64,000 nucleotides of DNA from Artemia franciscana (taxonomy: Eukaryota > Arthropoda > Branchiopoda > Anostraca > Artemiidae), in NCBI RefSeq assembly GCF_032884065.1, contig NC_088882.1, positions 37,244,519 through 37,308,518 of the forward strand, written 5' to 3'. Below the pieces are notes generated by a model. The model searched no databases and was not told the DNA's origin. It was given only the letters and a program-made list of their open reading frames with translations. This document shows, in pieces, positions 21,691 through 32,700 of the stretch (its first letter is position 1; the number at the start of each line of letters is the position of its first letter). The translations under genes and the position numbers were made by a program.

Positions 21691-21909
21691 TTATTTACAG
21701 ATAGTATTTATTATGGAAAACTTACAGAACATTTTTTTTCTTTTAATAAAACTAAAGAGCTTCATTAAACCAAAAATGAGCTGAGATAAAGTCAAATAAT
21801 CTTCAAAGTAAAAAACTATGGAGTCTAATAGAAAAAAAAGATATAAAATATTCTTTTCCATGAAAAATACTATGTCAATAAAAAACGAACAGAAATTAAT
21901 TTAAAATCT

Positions 21910-22110
21910 TTTTCAAAGAAACAAGTTTGTAGAAGAATAGTAAAGAGCTCCATTAAGCCAAAAATGAAAATAATAATAGTAAAGAATTGTAATAGAATAG
22001 AATAGTAGTAAAAGTAATAGAATAAGTAATAGAATAGTAGTAGTTGAATAGTAAAGTTTGTAAAAGAATAGTAAAGAGTAAATGAATAGAAATAAGTTCA
22101 AATAATTTTC
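21910..22110. repeat. Low-complexity AATAGTA-rich stretch
   Basis: Irregular iteration of AATAGTA/AATAGAATAG with partial duplication of a GTAAAGAGCTCCATTAA segment. It is non-coding; the Tyr/Leu-rich minus frame follows from the composition. Confidence 0.7.
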
Positions 22111-22148
22111 AAGCGTAAACTACCACAAGTCACCATCAATAAGTCAAT

Positions 22149-22745
22149 TAAACCCAAAACAAACAGGAATCACAATAAATAAACGAGTCAAATTCAAAAC
22201 GAGTAAAAATTAACATCAGTTGGACTGAAAAACCCTGTGCCTTCTCAAGGCCAGAACACAATTTGCACTTACATTAGATACATTATAAACGTTTTTACAT
22301 TTTTGACTTTAATAAATAAAGAAGTATGAATGAATGAATGAATGAACTTTATTACCCGTAAAAGTATAAAAAACACAAAGTACGGATTATTATAAATAAA
22401 CAAAAACAAAAACGATAAACAGCGAAGAAAAAAAAATTCAGACTAACAAAAGACAACATGGAATAATTAACCAGTATCAATATGGAAAAAAGGCTGCAGA
22501 GGGTCATAAACGTGAATGTGAACTAAGACTATTATAATGTGAATGTGTAAAGACTACAAGGAATAAGTATCAGAATATTTATATTAAATTGACAATGCAT
22601 GGTAATTTGTTGTTGTTTTTTAAAGTGCACATTATGTTCTGGTCTTGAGAAGACATGGGGGTTGTCAGCCCTACTCCTTTTATTTTTTTTTGTTTTGAGT
22701 TTGACTAGGTTATCTATTCTTATTTCTGTTCGTTTTTGGTTTCAT
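22149..22745. mobile_element. Inverted-repeat element of about 600 bp with a nested LINE tail
   Basis: Arms 22149-22270 and 22622-22745 are inverted copies: CTTCTCAAGGCCAGAACACA against TGTTCTGGTCTTGAGAAG-like sequence, extending outward through AACGAGTCAAATTCAAAAC. The outer ends (AAACCCAAAACAAACAGGAA) resemble the palindrome family. The centre holds the GAATGAATGAATGAAC-tailed insert at 22325-22600. Confidence 0.7.
22325..22600 (-). mobile_element. LINE 3' end with (ATTC)n tail
   Basis: Read on the minus strand it ends in AATAAAGTTCATTCATTCAT, a LINE-like 3' UTR with a short-repeat tail. It is nested in the inverted-repeat element. Coding sequence is not present. Confidence 0.4.
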
Positions 22746-22759
22746 TTATTTATTAATGG

Positions 22760-23520
22760 TTATTAGTGCTAGTTTTACGCTTGGTATATAAGAAAAATAA
22801 ACTCGTAGAATTTGACAACATTTTCGTCCATAATAACTTAAACAATAAAAATTAGTTGATTCTCAAAGCCAGCTATCCTTTCAAAGCTACACCTTCTTAA
22901 ATTGTCTGATGCCATATGTTTTTTAGCTTAATTTTGATTACTTTTTGCCTGTATTTTCTTCATCTCCTTTTTTTAATTTGGCACCTTCTACTGCCAAAGA
23001 TTGCACAAGTTCATATGGAAGTCTTTCAACAATTTTTTTTTTTTTTTTTTTTTTTTTGTTAGTTTTTAAGATACCTATGGTGTTTAAATTTCTCTCTTTT
23101 TTTTCTTTCTTCAGGACTTCTCAACGAAAATAAAACAGGTAAAATTCTCAAATTTAGAAAACCTTATTTTCCACGGAGGGGAGGTATTTTCTGGGGGTGG
23201 GTAAACGCCTTGAACCCATAGGAGAAGGGCATCCAAAGGGCTGTCGGCCCACTTTGGTTCTTTAAATCATACAGAATGAAAAGTGTTTCATGCTTCTGGT
23301 TCAAAATCCAATGGCCCTACTTACACTCAAGAGCATTAGCACCAAGAGAGAAGGGGTACTGGAGGACCCACACACTCTCTTTGTGTATCAAATAATGTGG
23401 ATTGAAAGTTGCTGCGTGATTCTGTTTTAAAGTGCAGTCCGCATACCTTTGTGCTAAAGGGGCTGGGTTTTTGTACAAGTCTATCTTTTGTTTCCGGCTA
23501 ATCTTTTAACCAAACTAGGA
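22760..23520. other. Anonymous DNA with poly-T and a dispersed repeat
   Basis: Poly-T at about 23033-23057. 23350-23465 is a diverged copy of 20490-20610. No gene is seen. Confidence 0.55.
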
Positions 23521-23569
23521 CTTGTCTCGTTTTTCCGCCGACTCAGGGCTTGTCCTGCCATAAAGAAAG

Positions 23570-23690
23570 ATTAAAAGGAAATGATAACATCCTAGGAGGG
23601 TGTAAAGAGGGAGGGTATGAGTAGATTAGGATGGAGGAGGAGTGTGCGTATCTACGTTGGTCTCAGGCGGTTTGGTGCTACGGTGAGTTG
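23570..23690 (+). pseudogene. RTE-like LINE C-terminal scrap
   Basis: The + strand reads WRRSVRIYVGLRRFGATVSC-like peptide near 23628-23690, matching the tail (WRRSACLFA) of the RTE-like remnant at 42725-43640. Very short and 5'-truncated. Confidence 0.4.
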
Positions 23691-24380
23691 TTAGTATTGG
23701 TAGTAGTATTATCTGAATTATTTTTTGGTGATTCAGTGCAGCAATTAAGTCGTCAGCCCTTTGAAACTTAGATATTTTTTTTCTTTTTAGTGATTTTCAG
23801 TAGAAAACTTTTATCGTAGTATTTTTTCATCTGTTTTTCATGTGATATTGATCACTGGTAAAAGAGATTATGTCAGACAATTTGATGCAGTCCAAGATTA
23901 GATTTTTTCTTGCCGTTTTACTAAATTCTAATATCACCGCAAAAACAGAGCAAGACAATTACGAAGCCATCTAAAAACTAAGTTCTTCTACTATATTGGC
24001 TAAATATGTCTTAAAAATCTAGAACGAATCAATAAGAAAAATTTTCTCCTTTGAGAAAAATAGAAAATAGTTCAAAATATTTTCCCCCTTTTCGGAATTC
24101 ATGATACCTATTAACTCTAGTTCTTGTTGTTATTCTTAGGCTTTCACTAGGACGCATGTCTATTTTGCAAGAACTGATAAAAATTTAGATAATGTGGAAC
24201 CCTAGATGAAGGTGCTATGAATGCTATGTAGGTCCAAGTGATATGAATAAAATAAACTTTTTTTAGTTTTTAATTATTCAGTACCTATTTAGCTATGGCT
24301 TAAATTCACGAAGATACAGAGGGGAGGGTCCAAAAAATTTTTGGCACTTTTTTAATGAGAATTGGTAGAACATGCTTGTT
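23691..24380. other. Anonymous AT-rich DNA
   Basis: No open frame of interest, repeat or RNA gene recognised. Confidence 0.5.
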
Positions 24381-24389
24381 CAGTTTGGC

Positions 24390-24745
24390 ATTACGCCCTG
24401 ACTTCGGATTAGAAGGACCACCTGAAAAGGATCCAATACCAGGCTCTTCTGGTCTCCTTTCTAAATATCCCTAAGTCCCTTATTAAAAGGTAAAGGATAC
24501 GGCATTAGACTTTACAGTCCCTACGCGTGATGAATTGTGTTTCAAATTCGATGACGGTATTTTGGCGAATCCGTGGCTCTGTGAAATCCTCCCCCCTGAG
24601 CATATCCCTTTGCGCCAACGGCTCCCGCAACATGTGCCTGAACCGGTACCTAAAATTTGTCGGTACCAGCAATACATGCGTTACGTAAATACTTTTGTTC
24701 CCTCGTTTGTCAGTATTTTTAATATTACACTCACTCATCAATAGT
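24390..24745 (+). pseudogene. Possible LINE ORF2 C-terminus
   Basis: A frame reading HLKRIQYQALLVSFLNIP shifts into VKDTALDFTVPTRDELCF and continues to a stop at 24742. The 'RIQYQAL...NIPKS' stretch resembles the post-RT region of LINE proteins, and an AT-rich 3' UTR-like segment follows to about 25025. Family assignment is weak. Confidence 0.3.
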
Positions 24746-25137
24746 TACATATATTTATTTGTTTTAGTTCTTGATTCTTCCTATTCGTTGTTGACTTAAA
24801 GGTTTTTTTTCTTTAATTTGAATTTATAGTTGTTTTATTTTTTTTTATAGATTGTTGGATATCTCGATGTCTTAGGTTTTAGTTTGACTCTGTGATATTT
24901 CGAGTCAACATATAATTTTGTATGACGATGGATATGGACGTGATTTTAATATTTTTAGTGCCTTATCTTTTATTATGACAATAACTTTCACTTATTGGCA
25001 TGACTATGTAAGCCGTTTGACAATAAAAATCATTCGAGTCGAGTTGAAAATACTGAAAAGGGTATTTTTCAATGAGAACACCAGTAATGGAACAACTCAA
25101 TGAGAACAAGTAATGGTCTTTTTCAAAATGTGTATAT

Positions 25138-25485
25138 GTGAGAGAGAGAGAGAGAGACTTTTATTTTAAAAATGACTTTCACAGCGCGTGGCGCCGAATT
25201 AACGCTTTACGTCAGGTATTACAGTCAGATAAAAACTTGTCAAATAAAAAAAGAGAAAAGGCAGTGTCAGACAGACAGTTGTCAGATTAAATAAATCGGA
25301 AGTAGTTAAGTAGTTAATCGGAAGGAAGTAAGGAAGTAGTTAAGCCAAAATGCCAAACCGGACAAGAATATTCTAGAAAAGGGTGGATGAAACTTGTATA
25401 AATTCTTAAAAGGTGGATTTCATGGCAAGAAAATATGAAGAAAAATTTAAGCGTAGAAAATGAAAATAAAAGTCTCTCTCTCTAT
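25138..25485. mobile_element. 350-bp element with GA-repeat terminal inverted repeats
   Basis: The left terminus is a GA run followed by CTTTTATTTT. The right terminus is AAAATAAAAG followed by a CT run. The match is perfect over at least 20 bp. The interior has no ORF. It resembles a MITE whose tips are microsatellite-like. No target-site duplication could be assigned. Confidence 0.6.
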
Positions 25486-25489
25486 CATG

Positions 25490-26720
25490 CGTTTGGGGGG
25501 AGGCAAATGCAATCCCCTTCCAAATTAAATCCCTTGCTATCCAGCTTTACTTCTCTATATGGGTTGTAACTGGTTTTAACACTGCCGCATTGTCTATTTA
25601 AAAAAAAAATTAAGCTATTCCCCTGTCTTTATTGTTCTTTTCTTTATTTTTAGGTCGAGGTAGCTGTTCCTATTTTTATCTTTGCAATGGTGATACGTCG
25701 ACTCAACTGTGTGATTTGTGCCTTTTTTTATGTAGTGTACGACATTTATGATTAGTTTTATTGAATTAGAATAATTTTGTTAAAGTTCTTAAAAATTAAA
25801 AATTCTTTTACTAAAAAAGAAACAAATTTAGCTTGGTCAAATCACAGCACTGGTGTATGTCGAGTGGTGAAAATTTAAGGAAATAATATTTGAAATTAAC
25901 ATAGGAACAATTTAACACCATTTCCTAGGACAACTTCTTTTCTATTTTTTTCTTGGTTCTTTAAGATGTAATTTCACATCTCTTGGTTCTTTGAGATGTA
26001 ATGTTCATAATATAATACTAAGCTCTTAATATTGTTATAAGCCTAAGCTATAGTCTCGAGCTTAAGGAATTTTAAGCATTGGTTTTCCATTTTAGAGAGA
26101 AATGACTATCTCTCTAAAGAGAAAGGGCCAGAGAATTCACTTTGAAAAAAAGACACGATAATTTTGAATTTAGGGTTTTGGACAAGAATACAGACAGATT
26201 TTGGATGAAAAATAAAATCATTAAACTCATAGGCAGCAATGAAAATAACTCAAATGCTAAGGCAAACAAAGAAAATAAATATAAAAACTTGAAATAAAAT
26301 AAGTTTGTCTTAAGTACATATGATCGACTGACGGAGACAGTTGTAACTGATGAATTTCCTATGTAGGTACTGGGAAGAAATAGGTATAAAACCAAGAAAG
26401 GAAAGAATAGTTGAGGATCGCAGGAATAGGTTGATCTTATTAGGGGACTTCTCATGGTGGTGTGAATAGGTATTGGGATAGGGTTTTATTGTGGGAGGTT
26501 TTTTCCTAAGAAGGAAGCATCCCAGGGTGTATTTCTTTGTGCCACACAGACCTCGTACAGATAAAAAAATCGCTCTGATTGCGATAATTTGGTTTTTTAC
26601 CTTCGTAGGATAACGGTCAAATTCATCTCTGCAAAATTTTATCAGAAGGCCACCCCTTTCCGTCGGACATGTAGTAGTAGACCTATATGGTGGAGATGGC
26701 CTTTCAGGAGGCAGACCTAC
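25490..26720. other. Anonymous AT-rich DNA
   Basis: The 113-codon minus frame (26114-26455) is Phe/Leu-rich with no motif, and I judge it spurious. A TTGGTTCTTTRAGATGTAAT motif is repeated at 25953 and 25983. Confidence 0.5.
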
Positions 26721-26724
26721 GTTG

Positions 26725-26856
<132 letters not shown>

Positions 26857-27011
26857 TATTTATTCATACCCTGCTGTATAGTACATTCACCTCTCTTTTA
26901 TTAGTATAATAAAAGAGCCGTGAATATACATTATGCCTTTTAGGAGGTTTTTAAGAATAATCCAGAGATGTTGATTTATATTTACCCTGACCTCCATAAA
27001 GTTTAGGATGC

Positions 27012-27620
27012 TTGAATATGGCGACAAATAATGATATACCAATTATACGTTCTTTTAAAATTGACTGTTTTGAAAACTTGTTGTGTTTACTTGATACAGG
27101 TGCTTCAAAACCCTTAATTAGAGAGGAAGTTTATAGGGGTTTTCCTCATAGTTTACAAAATCATGTTAGCAGATGCCAGAATACCCTGATCTCCGTAACA
27201 GGTCACAAACTAACAATTTTGGGGAAATGTCCCTTTAAATTTAGCACAGGGACTAATGAAATAACGGTAACAGCGATAATATGTAGAGAGTTGCCATTTC
27301 CTTGCATTTTGGAGTGGATGCAATAAGAAAATATGGAACCGTTTGGGATCCAATAACCAATAATATTACAATAACAAAGCCACACGCGACTAATAGACAA
27401 ATTTTCGTAACAGTGGAGAACAGTAGTGAAAACCCCGAATGCATTTTAAAATTAAACCCAAAAACCATCGTTGAAGGAGGAACGATGTCTCAAGTCTTAG
27501 CGACGTCAGACACAAAGGAGGGTAATAGAAAAACAATTAACGCTGTAACAGGAGGATACAACCTAAAGGATTATCCCTCAAATTTTGATGGAAAATCAAA
27601 TTATCAAAATTGAGAAAGGT
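27012..27620 (+). pseudogene. Gypsy-like LTR retrotransposon, protease region (decayed)
   Basis: The frame from 27012 has the retropepsin signature LLDTGASKPLI (active-site Asp in DTGA) about 30 residues in. A frame change near 27310 continues with FGVDAIRKYGTVWD, the usual protease C-terminal block. No LTRs were recognised. It continues with RT at 28050-28363. The copy is dead: frameshift plus stops. Confidence 0.65.
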
Positions 27621-28049
27621 ATCGCATATTTGAAACTATCCAAACTAAGCAGTGGTAATGTAAAAGTAAATAAAGCAACCTTAGAAACAGCAGAAAAGAT
27701 TTTAAATACGGATATTAAATCGCTAAGCAGCCGAAAACTAAGCATAAATTTTGAAAGCCAAGAGCAAATTTCACCGAAACAACAGCAGCTAAGGCATGAC
27801 AAAAGCTGACTTTCAAAACGTTTTAATTTAGAACCTTTACCAGAAAATATTAAAATCCAGGTAGGAAATGTTTCATGGGACTATAAGTGGACTTTCGTAA
27901 GACGAAAAGCCGATTAGGGCTTAACTTACCTGATACCTCACAAAATACCAACGCAAGGACCGCCAATTAAAAAATCCCGATATAAGACTCCCAAGCATTC
28001 AAGATCATGGCTTAGAAATAAATAGAAGAACAGGAAGTCATTAAAGAGG

Positions 28050-28365
28050 GGGTTAGCAAATGGTGTTTTTCATAAGTAATAGTCAGAAAGAAAGACAATA
28101 CCTGGAGATGCTGTGTAGACTTTAGGGCGCTAACTGCAGTCACAGTTAAAGATGTGAAGTTACCAAGAATAGATAGAATTCTTGGTTCATTAAGAGGGTC
28201 AAAATATTACTCAAGTTTCGACCTGATCGCGGGATATTGGCAAATAGCCTTAGACCCAGACACGAATCACAAAGCAACCGTTATTTTAGATGATGAGAGA
28301 ACGCTCACATTTGAACACGTGCCCTTCGGCCTATCCTTCAGCCCAGCTGTTTTAGCCGACTAATT
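28050..28365 (+). pseudogene. Gypsy-like LTR retrotransposon, RT start (decayed)
   Basis: VKLPRIDRILGSLRGSKYYS, SSFDLIAGYWQIALDP and FEHVPFGLSFSPAV are the classic RT block up to the PFGL motif. A stop follows at once, and the YxDD region, RNase H and integrase are missing. A minor stop lies upstream near 28020. Confidence 0.75.
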
Positions 28366-28439
28366 AAGTAAATATTGAAGCATGATAAACAAGAAAAATA
28401 CACGGGAGTCGATACAGAAAGGAAACGAGATACCTTAGC

Positions 28440-28765
28440 TTATTTAGATGTTGTAATACTGTTCAAGCTGGTGAACCTCTCTACCCATGTAGAAGCCTGC
28501 TCTCTAAGGTGGTATGGCCACCTACTCCGTCTTCCGCCAAGTACCCCCGCAAGGATCATCTCGGACGTCAGCCCCTCGGAAAATGGCTGGAAGCGCACTT
28601 GAGGAAGGCCACGCACTAGATGGGCTGATGTAATAAACCAACGCCTGCTCAATCACAACTTCTACCTAAATGAGGCCCCATCCTTAGCCCTGGATGTTCT
28701 GGTACGAGAATAGCCCTTGCATTGTAAAATTGTGGATGAGGAAAGTAAAGTACGAGAATGAATGA
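28440..28765 (+). pseudogene. LINE ORF2 C-terminal fragment with 3' tail
   Basis: LRWYGHLLRLPPSTPARII, then a stop, then GRPRTR-WADVINQRL in the same frame are the terminal LINE domain. GAGAATGAATGAAA at the end resembles a short-repeat tail. It abuts the Gypsy-like remnant. Confidence 0.6.
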
Positions 28766-28769
28766 AATA

Positions 28770-29270
28770 TTTAATGAAAACTCAAGTTAGTTGTTTTGTT
28801 TTTGTCATTATTGACAAAATTGTTACCACAATTTTGGTCGTTAAATTGTTACAAAAACTGTTGGTGGTTACAAAATCACTGAGATTTTTCTCGGTATATG
28901 TAAATAAAATTCGACATTGTTACCAACCCAAAACATTAAAAAAATTAGAAACTTTTTCGGTAAGTTCGCCATTTTTTCCCGTTTACGCAATATAGTCTAG
29001 TCCTATGCTCAATGAGATAGTTTATCCCCAAGAAAATCTAATTTCAATAGAAAAATACGTTTGAATGCATCATGTCTGATTGAGTTTATAACAGACATAA
29101 ATTATTCCTTAAATGAGGGGACTGCCACGTCATCAGTCCCACATTCGTTGCATAAACTTTTCAAAATGTATTAGACGAGATTGTAAGTCCAACTAAACGG
29201 TCCTTGCGCTTCAGAATTCACTTTTAGAGAATTAGGACAAAAAGCCAAATTTTATGCATAAAGCAAGGGA
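28770..29270. other. Anonymous AT-rich DNA
   Basis: Contains iterated TTGTTACAA-type segments at 28820-28880. No gene is recognised. Confidence 0.5.
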
Positions 29271-29279
29271 CTAAGGAGT

Positions 29280-30117
29280 TTGGAGTCCCTTCATTACCTT
29301 AAATCGTAGCTTGGAGCGATATAAGGGTTATCCATCCTTGTGATGCTCCATAAAAAAAAAGAATTCGTTTAGTGTAGAATGTGGCTGTTAGATTAGATTC
29401 TTGTGGAAGACTCTGCAGCTTCCCAAATGTAAAGGAACTCTTGGCAGAGCCATTTCCTATCAAGGTGGGACTTGAACATGTCAGTTGAAGTAGCTGAAAC
29501 TGTTTCTTCAGAGAGCTGGTTCCACATATTGCGGATTCTTTGGCTGAAAAAGTGGCTTCTATGTCTACTCGTGGAACGCTGCATGGAAAGCTTCGATGAA
29601 TGTCCTCTAGTACCGGAATGCAAGGGCTGTGCAAAGAGACCGGGAAGGGTGTTTTTAGAGAGGATTTTTTGGTTAAAATAAAGTCACCCCTTTTCCGTCG
29701 GTATGTCAGCGTCGGCAGCTTCAAATGACGTAGTCTTTCTTCGTATGGAAATTTATTCATGTTGCTAACCATCTTAGGGGCACGACACTGGACATCCTCA
29801 AGCAACTTCTTATCTTTTTTGAAGAAAGGGGCTGCCAATGACATTCCAACCTCCAGGCGTGGACGTACAAGCGCCTTATATAACTTCGTAAGAACTCTAG
29901 GGTGTCGGCTTGAGATGATTCTTTTTATGATACCGAGGGTTTTATTTGCAGAAGATGAAATAGACTTAGCATGGCTGCTAAACTTTAATTGGTGGTCTAC
30001 AATAACCCCAAGATCTCTTTTATCGGAAACAGCAGAAAGGAAGTTATCTTGAAGGAAATACTTATTATGCTTGTTGTGTTTGCCGAAATGGATTACATGG
30101 ACAAAAATGGACTTCAA
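29280..30117 (-). pseudogene. CR1-like LINE copy 2, 5'-truncated ORF2 C-terminus and 3' UTR
   Basis: Minus-strand frame with IHFGKHNKHNKYFLQDNF, then LGVIVDHQLKFSSH, SSSANKTLGIIKRIISSR and PRVLTKLYKALVRPRLE, the region after RT motif C. A frameshift near 29620 moves the tail to the overlapping frame (FFSQRIRNMWNQLSEETV). The 3' UTR has ACCTTAAAT and TAGCTTGGA blocks shared with copy 3 (40601). It is very close to 31838-32086 in sequence. Confidence 0.8.
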
Positions 30118-30667
30118 ATACCAAATTTATCGGGTTCTTTTTGAGTTTTAATGTTCCTTCTTACTTTCAATTGCTAAAAAAAAAATGTAATTTTTCATTA
30201 CTTTTTGAATTATCCTGGGATAGCCGCAGGCACCTACCGCCACACCAAAGTCAAAGCTTGGAAGGCTCAAGTTTTGTCCCGAAAGCATTTGACAAAGGTT
30301 ATCTGCCAAAAACGACTACCAATCTACCCATTCTTAAAATACCGCCAGAATGCAATGACAAAATCTGAAATAGCCAACTTGTGAACCCTATAATATAGAT
30401 GGCCGTTACTTTTCCTGATATGAATGATTGAATGCATGTTTAGGCTAACTATTTATAAAAACGTGACTGTAAACAGAGGTGACAAGCAGAGAGGTGCAAG
30501 CAGAGGTAGAACGGGAAACTGCAAGCAGAGGTGAATTTAGTTCTTATGCACAATACGAAGTTGGGATTGCTTTATTAACAGAGTTCATTCTGGATCTTTC
30601 AGGAGCCTAACAGTAGGCCTACAATTTTTGTTTCATTTTGTATGTAGCCTAGGACTGTAGGCTAGTC
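30118..30667. other. Anonymous DNA with one palindrome-family arm end
   Basis: 30128-30180 resembles the outer right arm of the hairpin family (GAGTTTTAATGTTCCTTCTT, TACTTTCAA). The remainder, including a CAAGCAGAGGT-type short iteration at 30484-30535, is unassigned. Confidence 0.45.
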
Positions 30668-30965
30668 CTGCCTAGGTGGTTGGCGATGTGAGTTGGGAAT
30701 CCTTTGTCCACAGGGCACAGGTTTGATTCCTGTTATGGTTGGTTATTTGATTTAGGAGTGGGATCTGTGGCTTGACTCTATAAGTTCAGCCTGAGTCAAC
30801 CCAGCTCTAAATGGGTAGGCTGGAGAAATCTTGTGAAGGTAAGCAGGAAGGGTGTACTAAAGCACAGGATGGCCAAAAGGCTATGAAACAGAGATCAGCA
30901 CTGCTATTTTGGACCTTGAGGGTCTAGTGCATCCTAACTTAAGCTACTTATTAACTTATTTAAAT
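30668..30965 (+). mobile_element. tRNA-derived SINE
   Basis: Polymerase III promoter boxes: an A-box-like TGGTTGGCGATG (30677-30688) and a B box GGTTTGATTCC (30720-30730) at tRNA-like spacing. The body includes GAGTCAACCCAGCTCTAAAT and GACCTTGAGGGTCTAG, and the 3' end is AT-rich. There is no ORF. The parent tRNA is not determined. Confidence 0.6.
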
Positions 30966-31536
30966 AGGTGGCAGGGGGAGAGGATGAGTTGTCAAAATGC
31001 AAATAGGGTAAGGCATTTAGTGCTCAGCCAGTAACCCTAATAATATTTTAGCCATTGGCCTATTTAATGTTTAGCTAAGGTTTTTTTCTCTACAGGCTGA
31101 AATAGCCTTTGATATTTTCTGTTAATCATCTAGTAGTAGGTTATCTCCTTGTCTAGGAGTTACAAACTCTCTCTCCAGAAGAAAACAGAGTACAATTCTT
31201 GAAACTACATTTGAGCATTATAAGTAGCCTTTTTACTTGTATCATTCCTAAAATCACTTCAGTTTATCTTTTCCCTTGACCCACCCCCCTTATGTGCACA
31301 TATTTGTTATAGCTTTGCTCAAACTTGGCTATGCATAGGCTACTTAATGAATTTTCAAAAACATAATAATTAGTAAAGGCAAGGTGAAAAACAGTGGCTC
31401 TCCAGAAAGAGACCTAGGCCTTCTAGTAAATTAGTGATATTTTTAGATTGCCAATTTTAGGCTCTTTCAGAAACCTAAAGGTACAGTTTTTATTTTCTGT
31501 TTGTTTTGTTGGCCAATATAACCTAGGACTAGGGGT
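30966..31536. other. Anonymous DNA
   Basis: No gene or repeat recognised. Confidence 0.5.
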
Positions 31537-31538
31537 GA

Positions 31539-31783
31539 GACAACCAGTACTGGGACGCTTCAATCACTGCCTATTCTGGAACAGAATCTTTGGTTGGATT
31601 GCAACATGTCCAATACTGAGACAAAAGACAACAGGTTTTTTGGAAGCAAACCAGAAAAATGTATAGATTGGGTGTCCAAGATTAAAGTCTTTTGTCCCAG
31701 TATTGGACATGTTGTAATCCAATCAAAGTTTCTGTCCCAGAATAGGCAGAGTAATCAAAGTGTCCCAGTACCAGTTGTCTTAC
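31539..31783. repeat. Palindrome of about 245 bp at the truncated end of a CR1-like LINE
   Basis: Left arm 31539-31630 and right arm 31684-31783 are inverted: CAACCAGTACTGGGAC, TGCCTATTCTGG, AACATGTCCAATACTG and ACAAAAGAC against their complements. The spacer is about 53 bp. Short open frames over it are artefacts. Confidence 0.8.
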
Positions 31784-31837
31784 AGACACTATGTCTATAG
31801 GGTTAGATATTTGTGATTGGCTGATGATTAGGACTCC

Positions 31838-32700
31838 CAGGTGTGGACATACAAGCGCCTTATATAACTTCATAAGAACTCTAGGGTGTTGGCTGGATAT
31901 GGTTCTTTTTATGATACTGAGGGTTTTATTTGCAGAAGATGAAACAGACTTAGAATGGCTGCTAAACTTTAATTGGTGATCTACAATAACCCCAAGATTT
32001 CTTTCATTGGAAACAGCAGAAAGGAAGTTGTCTTGAAGGAAATACTTATGATGCTTGTTATGTTTGCCAAAATGGATACATGGCATTTTTCAACATTGAA
32101 AGTCAGAAGGCACATGTCAGCCCATCTTCCTAGACTATCAAGATCTGTTTGAATTGATTGCTGGTCAGAGGAAATAGCCACTTTTCCAACTAGTTTTGGG
32201 TCATCAGTGTAAAGTGTAATAAGATTTGAAAGAAGGGTGGGTAGCTTGTTAACATAGAAGTTGAAAAGTGTTGGTCCAAGAATAGTGCCCTTGGGCATGC
32301 CACTTAATACAGTTGTGGGAGAAGAGAAATGAGGAGTTCCTTGCAAATCAAAAACTCTGACACTCTGTGATCTTTCAGAAAGGAAGCCCATAATCCACTT
32401 TACAACACCTTTGTTGACACCTGCAGCCCTCAATTTGATTATGAGGAATTCATGACAAACTTTATCAAATGCTTTGGACAGATTGAGAAGAATCATGCCA
32501 ACAGGAAAACCCTTGTCAAGCAGTGTAGTCACTAATTCATATGTTTGGATAAGGTTAGTGTCCACAGATCTACCAGATCTGAATCCATGTTGTGATGTGG
32601 AAAGGATATTATTGACCTCAAGATGTTCAATTAGAGCTTTATTAACAAATCTCTCAAGCACCTTAACAACTGCAGAGGTGATGCTTATAGGATGGTAATT
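31838..32700 (-). pseudogene. CR1-like LINE copy 1, reverse transcriptase
   Basis: Minus-strand RT: ILSTSQHGFRSGRSVDTNLI, motif A LNLSKAFDKVCH (Asn where the catalytic Asp is expected), motif B SGMPKGTILGPTLFN and motif C YTDD (usually YADD). It then continues after a frame break through LGVIVDHQLKFSSH to PRVLMKLYKALVCP, where the element stops at about 31838. The motif A change and frame breaks make it inactive. Confidence 0.85.
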
